Of a stretch of 64,000 bases of DNA, positions 60,801 to 64,000 are shown piece after piece. Both the position numbers and the translations under genes were made by a program. The stretch is from Variovorax sp. WS11 (GTDB taxonomy: Bacteria; Pseudomonadota; Gammaproteobacteria; Burkholderiales; Burkholderiaceae_C): the NCBI RefSeq assembly GCF_010499245.1, contig NZ_JAAGOW010000004.1, positions 806,001 through 870,000 on the forward strand, read 5' to 3'. Numbering within the stretch: position 1 is the first letter of the stretch; each line of letters begins with the position of its first letter. A model generated the notes under the pieces. It ran no database searches, was not told the origin of the DNA, and saw only the letters and a list, made by a program, of their open reading frames with translations.

Positions 60801-61180
60801 TGAACCAAGGCAGCTTTGCCGGTGCCAAGTACGCCATGAAGAAGAAGCGCACGCGACGCGAGAAGTTTCTTGCCGACATGGAACGCGTCGTGTCGTAGGC
60901 GCGACTGATTACCGTGCTCGAGCGGCTCTACCTAGCGAGCGGGCGCGTCGGCCGACAGCCGATCGGCGTTCCCAGGATGCTGCGCATGTATTGCCTTCAA
61001 CAGTGGTACGGCTTGGCCGACGAGGCGCTGGAGGGCGCTGCGCGACGTTTGGGGCATCGACCTGTCGCGCGAATTGATGCCCGACGCTACCACGCTGCTG
61101 AAGTTCAGGCGACTGCTGCAGGACAACAACCTCACCAAGGCGCTATTCTTGGAGAACAATGCCATCACGCCGAGCAAAGA
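60801..61180 (+). pseudogene. Decayed IS5-family transposase
   Basis: The frame starts MNQGSFAGAKYAMKKKRTRR and EKFLADMERVVS, then hits TAG at 60896 where Trp (TGG) is expected. The same frame continues ARLITVLERLYLASGRVGRQ and RMLRMYCLQQWYGLADEALE, and after a frameshift WGIDLSRELMPDATTLLKFR appears. At least one nonsense change and one frameshift make it inactive. Further faint IS5 similarity (RAATIVEATI) reaches about 61220. Confidence 0.78.
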
Positions 61181-61363
61181 CTTTTGATACGCGCGGCAAC
61201 CATCGTGGAGGCGACCATCGCGTGCGCCACAAAACACCACACTTTTCATCGATGCGTTCGCGATCCACGAGTTCGACGTCCCCCGCCGGACGCAGCGTGG
61301 AACGCGGTTTCGGTGCCGCCAGGACAGATGCAGATCACAGACAGCGGCGTGCCGCAGCGCTCG

Positions 61364-62382
61364 TCATGGAGACCCTAAGCTCTTGCGCAGGGCCATCATC
61401 GTGCTGGCCTCGAACGCACGATAGCGGGATCGAGGATCCAGGTCGGTGACGATCGCGCTCCAGGCGAGCCCTACCGATGGAAGCTTGAAGTCCAGCGGAA
61501 TCTCCCGGCCCCCGATCGCCTGAAGCTTCATCCGTGCAGAAAGCAAACAACCTCAACGGTCTGGCGTCGCTGTTCGATGCGCGCGGTCATCGATGGCCGG
61601 CGCATCAGGACGTGCGCGGCATAAGCCTGCTGCTTGCTCAGGGCGATGGAATCCAATGCCCAGTTGTGCACCCCCAAGGTCTTGAGACCGCGGATCTTCT
61701 CCAGGGTCTCCACGGTCGTGCTCGGGGCGTTGCGCTGGGGTGGCGTCTTGAGCCACTCCAGATGGCTGCCCGAGGTCGCGGGGGAGGGTGCATAGGCCCA
61801 GTCGATGGCTTGGCGCAGCGCCGCCTTCCCAATCGCCGCCTCGATCGTTGCGGCCATGGCCGCCTCCGTGGCGTCGAATGCCTTGCGGGCCCACTCGGCA
61901 ATTCGGCGTGAGCCCGGAATGATGATTCGCCTGCCGTACAGCCAGATGCGTGCGGTTCGCACCAGGTCGTCGGGGTGAGCGGCCTCGAGGGCAGCGACCG
62001 CGAGAACCTGTTCGAGCTTCTGCAGCTGGACCTCATCCAAGTCGCCCAGGCCAAGATACATGCGGGCCCAGGCCTGGTGCTCGTACAACGTCTGGCGACG
62101 TTCATAGAGTGATCGCAGGCTGGCGATGCTTACGCTGGGCGACCCCAACGCTTCGCACACTGAACGCAGCAGGACCTTCGGGACCGTGGCGAATCGGTCC
62201 ATCGGGCGGCCGCTCGCCCGCAGAAAGAGCAACTGGATGGCTGCAGCGACGCGGCGGTCGTCGCGGAACCGTTCGCAGAGCGCGCAGATGTCGTCCTTGC
62301 TCAGGCTGAAGAACTGTTGGACATCGAGCTCGGACATCCTGGAGGGAAGGGTCTCCGCGCCAATGAAGCGCTGGGCGAACGT
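61364..62382 (-). pseudogene. Truncated Tn3-family transposase (DUF4158 N-terminal domain)
   Basis: A GTG at 62382 with GGAGG upstream starts VTFAQRFIGAETLPSRMSEL. DVQQFFSLSKDDICALCERF, ASLRSLYERRQTLYEHQAWA and LEWLKTPPQRNAPSTTVETL follow, the N-terminal DUF4158 region of Tn3 transposases. The frame stops at 61528 after VEVVCFLHG. Another reverse frame down to 61364 has FEASTMMALRKSL, a later Tn3 segment, implying an internal deletion and frameshift. The catalytic DDE domain is absent. Confidence 0.82.
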
Positions 62383-62569
62383 CACGGCAGGATCCTCCAC
62401 AGGGATGGGGCCCGCCAATCTACTCCTTCGGTGCGCGTTGTGGCTGCGGGCTCCGGTCACCCCGTCGAATGCGTGCGGGCGTCGCGACAACTACGACCGT
62501 GTCAATTTGTCGAAAAAATACGATTACCCCGACTTGGGCGCTTCGCTGGTGGCTGCCCGCGGACGCACG

Positions 62570-63793
62570 TCAGGTTCCCGTGGCGACTCTTATGGACCAG
62601 AAGCATAGAAATGCGGCCAGAAGCGACGTAAACAGGACGACTCCCAGGGCGGTGTACATCGGGAGCGCCAGCATCCCTCCGAAGGTAATGGCCAGTGCGG
62701 CGCATCCCATTTGAAGGAATCCCAGTAGTGCCGAAGCGGCACCCGCTTGTTGTGCAAAGGGTTGCAGCGCGATGGCGGTCCCGAGTGGATTGAAGATGCC
62801 CATCCCGAAAAGGAATATGGTCAGAGACACGCTGAAGGAGGCGAAGTCTGCTCTGCCGAAAAGCATCGCCGCGCTTCCAACAAGCGCAACGGCAACACCA
62901 GCACGAGCCGCCACTACGGGTCCCCACATTCTGGCCAGACGTGGCGCTAGGACGCCTGAGCCGAATACGACGAAGGTTGTCGATGCAAAGAACAAACCAA
63001 ACGTCAGCGGCGAGAGTCTGAAGCCTGTGATCAGAATGGCAGGAGCCATGGAGAAGAAGGCATAGAGTGCCCCGATGACCAGACTGACGGCCAGGGCGGG
63101 CGCCGTGAGGCGACGATCGAAGGCCAACTGTTTGTAGCCTGCCGCGACCTCGACAAGGGAGAGTGCGGATCGCTGGCCCGGAGCGTGCGTCTCGCCCAGC
63201 TTGGTGAAGTAGGCGCCGGCCAGGGCGAACGCCAGCGCTGAAATTACGAAGAAGGAGGACCGCCAGCCGAACAGGCTCTCCAGGGTGCTGCCCAGCAGCG
63301 GGGAGAAGCCCGGTGCCGCCGCCATGGCCACCATGGTCAGGGAAAGTGCACGCGCCAGTTCCTGGCCCTCGAACAGGTCGCGTGCGATGGCGCGCGATAG
63401 TACCGACGTGGCGCACACACCCAATGCCTGCACGACGCGGCCGCCGATGAGCTGCGGCAGTGTGCTGGCAGCCGCGCAGACCAAGCTGCCGATGATGAAG
63501 ACAGCCAAGCCAATCAGCACCAGCCGCTGGCGCCCGAAGCGGTCGGACAGCGGGCCGACGAACAACTGGCCCAGCGCGAAGGTCAGGAAGAAACTGCTGA
63601 GCGTCGCGCCCAGGTCGCGCACTGAAGCCCCAAGGTCCGCGCTCATGGCAGGAAACGCGGGCAGGATGATGTTGGTGGCCAGCGCGCCCAGCGCTGCCAG
63701 CGCCGCCAGCAGGAACAGCACGCCTCCCGTGAGAGTTCGTGGGACTTTCGACTCGGTAGGCAGTGGGCGTGCCGACAATGATGCGCGTGTCAC
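62570..63793 (-). CDS. Bcr/CflA-like MFS drug efflux transporter
   Basis: A 407-residue, 12-helix transporter. The first helix (LFLLAALAALGALATNIILP) leads to FPAMSADLGAS, and GPLSDRFGRQRLVLIGLAVF is the MFS loop 2-3 signature; VQALGVCATSVLSRAIARDL matches the Bcr/CflA group, which exports bicyclomycin, chloramphenicol and similar drugs or cysteine. It lies 11 bp after the stop of an OYE-family gene in the same direction, so the two may be co-transcribed. Substrate is not predictable. Confidence 0.9.
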   Translation of the reverse strand: MTRASLSARPLPTESKVPRTLTGGVLFLLAALAALGALATNIILPAFPAMSADLGASVRDLGATLSSFFLTFALGQLFVGPLSDRFGRQRLVLIGLAVFIIGSLVCAAASTLPQLIGGRVVQALGVCATSVLSRAIARDLFEGQELARALSLTMVAMAAAPGFSPLLGSTLESLFGWRSSFFVISALAFALAGAYFTKLGETHAPGQRSALSLVEVAAGYKQLAFDRRLTAPALAVSLVIGALYAFFSMAPAILITGFRLSPLTFGLFFASTTFVVFGSGVLAPRLARMWGPVVAARAGVAVALVGSAAMLFGRADFASFSVSLTIFLFGMGIFNPLGTAIALQPFAQQAGAASALLGFLQMGCAALAITFGGMLALPMYTALGVVLFTSLLAAFLCFWSIRVATGT

Positions 63794-63804
63794 CTGTGTC
63801 TCGC

Positions 63805-64000
63805 TTATTGGATCGACACTTCGAGTGCCGGATAGTCGAGATAGCCCTCGGCTCCTCCGCCGTAGAAGGTGGCACGGTTGTAGGTGTTGAGGTCGGCCCC
63901 CCGACGTGCGCGCTCGGGCAGATCCGGGTTGGAGATGAACAGGCGTCCGAACGCGACGGCGTCAGCCCTTCCCGCTGCGATGGCGGCTGCAGCGGTGTAG
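63805..64000 (-). CDS. Old yellow enzyme family reductase, C-terminal part (cut by window edge)
   Basis: The reverse frame reads AAIAAGRADAVAFGRLFISN, then PDLPERARRGADLN, FYGGGAEGYLDYPALEV and the stop at 63805. This is the C-terminus of an OYE/NemA-like alkene reductase: the GR-x-FI-x-NPDL and GYxDYP motifs are shared with the OYE at 30046 (FARPFLANPDLVER and GYTDYPAL). The 5' part lies beyond the window. Confidence 0.85.
   Translation of the reverse strand, partial: YTAAAAIAAGRADAVAFGRLFISNPDLPERARRGADLNTYNRATFYGGGAEGYLDYPALEVSIQ

Overview
The window is about 64 kb of GC-rich DNA that reads as an accessory, catabolic region of a betaproteobacterium, most likely Burkholderiales (Comamonadaceae-like). 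This is inferred from the Bug-type tricarboxylate-transporter receptor, the dense GC-rich catabolic operons under TetR control, and the insertion-sequence families present. No rRNA, tRNA, CRISPR array, replication or conjugation gene was seen, so chromosome and plasmid cannot be told apart.

Layout. 1-2431: a forward run of a flavodoxin-fold quinone reductase (cut by the window edge), a CmcJ/NvfI-type oxygenase and an aspartate-dehydrogenase-like protein. 2610-7505: a reverse isoquinoline 1-oxidoreductase-type molybdenum hydroxylase whose large subunit is split by a complete IS1634-family element with a 6-bp target duplication. A divergent Crp/Fnr regulator follows, with a 20-bp palindrome between them. 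8397-9775: sparse, small ORFs only. 9842-14244: reverse operon of enoyl-CoA hydratase, CaiB-type CoA-transferase, fumarylacetoacetase and a Bug receptor, with a divergent TetR gene and a double operator. 15579-24995: nested mobile elements. One IS1182-family transposase gene is broken twice by IS21-family elements, and the second of these has a serine-recombinase cassette inside its istA. 25290-32068: a FAA-hydrolase remnant, then tetR-acuI-DUF2147-MDR-SDR-OYE-hydrolase. 32077-39654: TetR divergent from an enoyl-CoA hydratase, hydrolase, acyl-CoA ligase and SDR operon, followed by an OmpW-like porin and a cholesterol-oxidase-like GMC flavoprotein. 39874-43544: quinone reductase, hydrolase, Crp/Fnr regulator and HD protein. 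43667-49379: forward operon of MFS importer, epoxide-hydrolase-like enzyme, acyl-CoA ligase, class II aldolase and haloacid dehalogenase. 49740-55948: IS110 fragment, IS91-type element, IS4 and a second IS1634-type element. 56502-59753: a small exported repeat protein and a second acuI module (SDR-acuI with divergent TetR). 59800-62382: transposon debris (IS630/group II intron RT chimera, IS5, Tn3). 62570-64000: Bcr/CflA-like efflux pump and the C-terminus of a second OYE.

How the parts work together. Two regulatory codes can be read directly. The motif ATGAT-N4-ATCAT occurs at five sites: at both acuI modules and before the hydrolase at 41054-41896. The two linked TetR proteins share nearly the same recognition helix. 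This suggests one regulon of reductases and hydrolases for alpha,beta-unsaturated carbonyl or acyl compounds. A second code, pairs of ATAAC/GTTAT-type 13-mers spaced exactly 22 bp centre to centre, sits between tetR and enoyl-CoA hydratase genes at both 14.27 kb and 32.8 kb and suggests two related CoA-linked catabolic operons. No wholly new defence or RNA-guided system was seen. The most distinctive content is the nested mobile-element stack, with boundaries readable to the base, and the shared operator sets.
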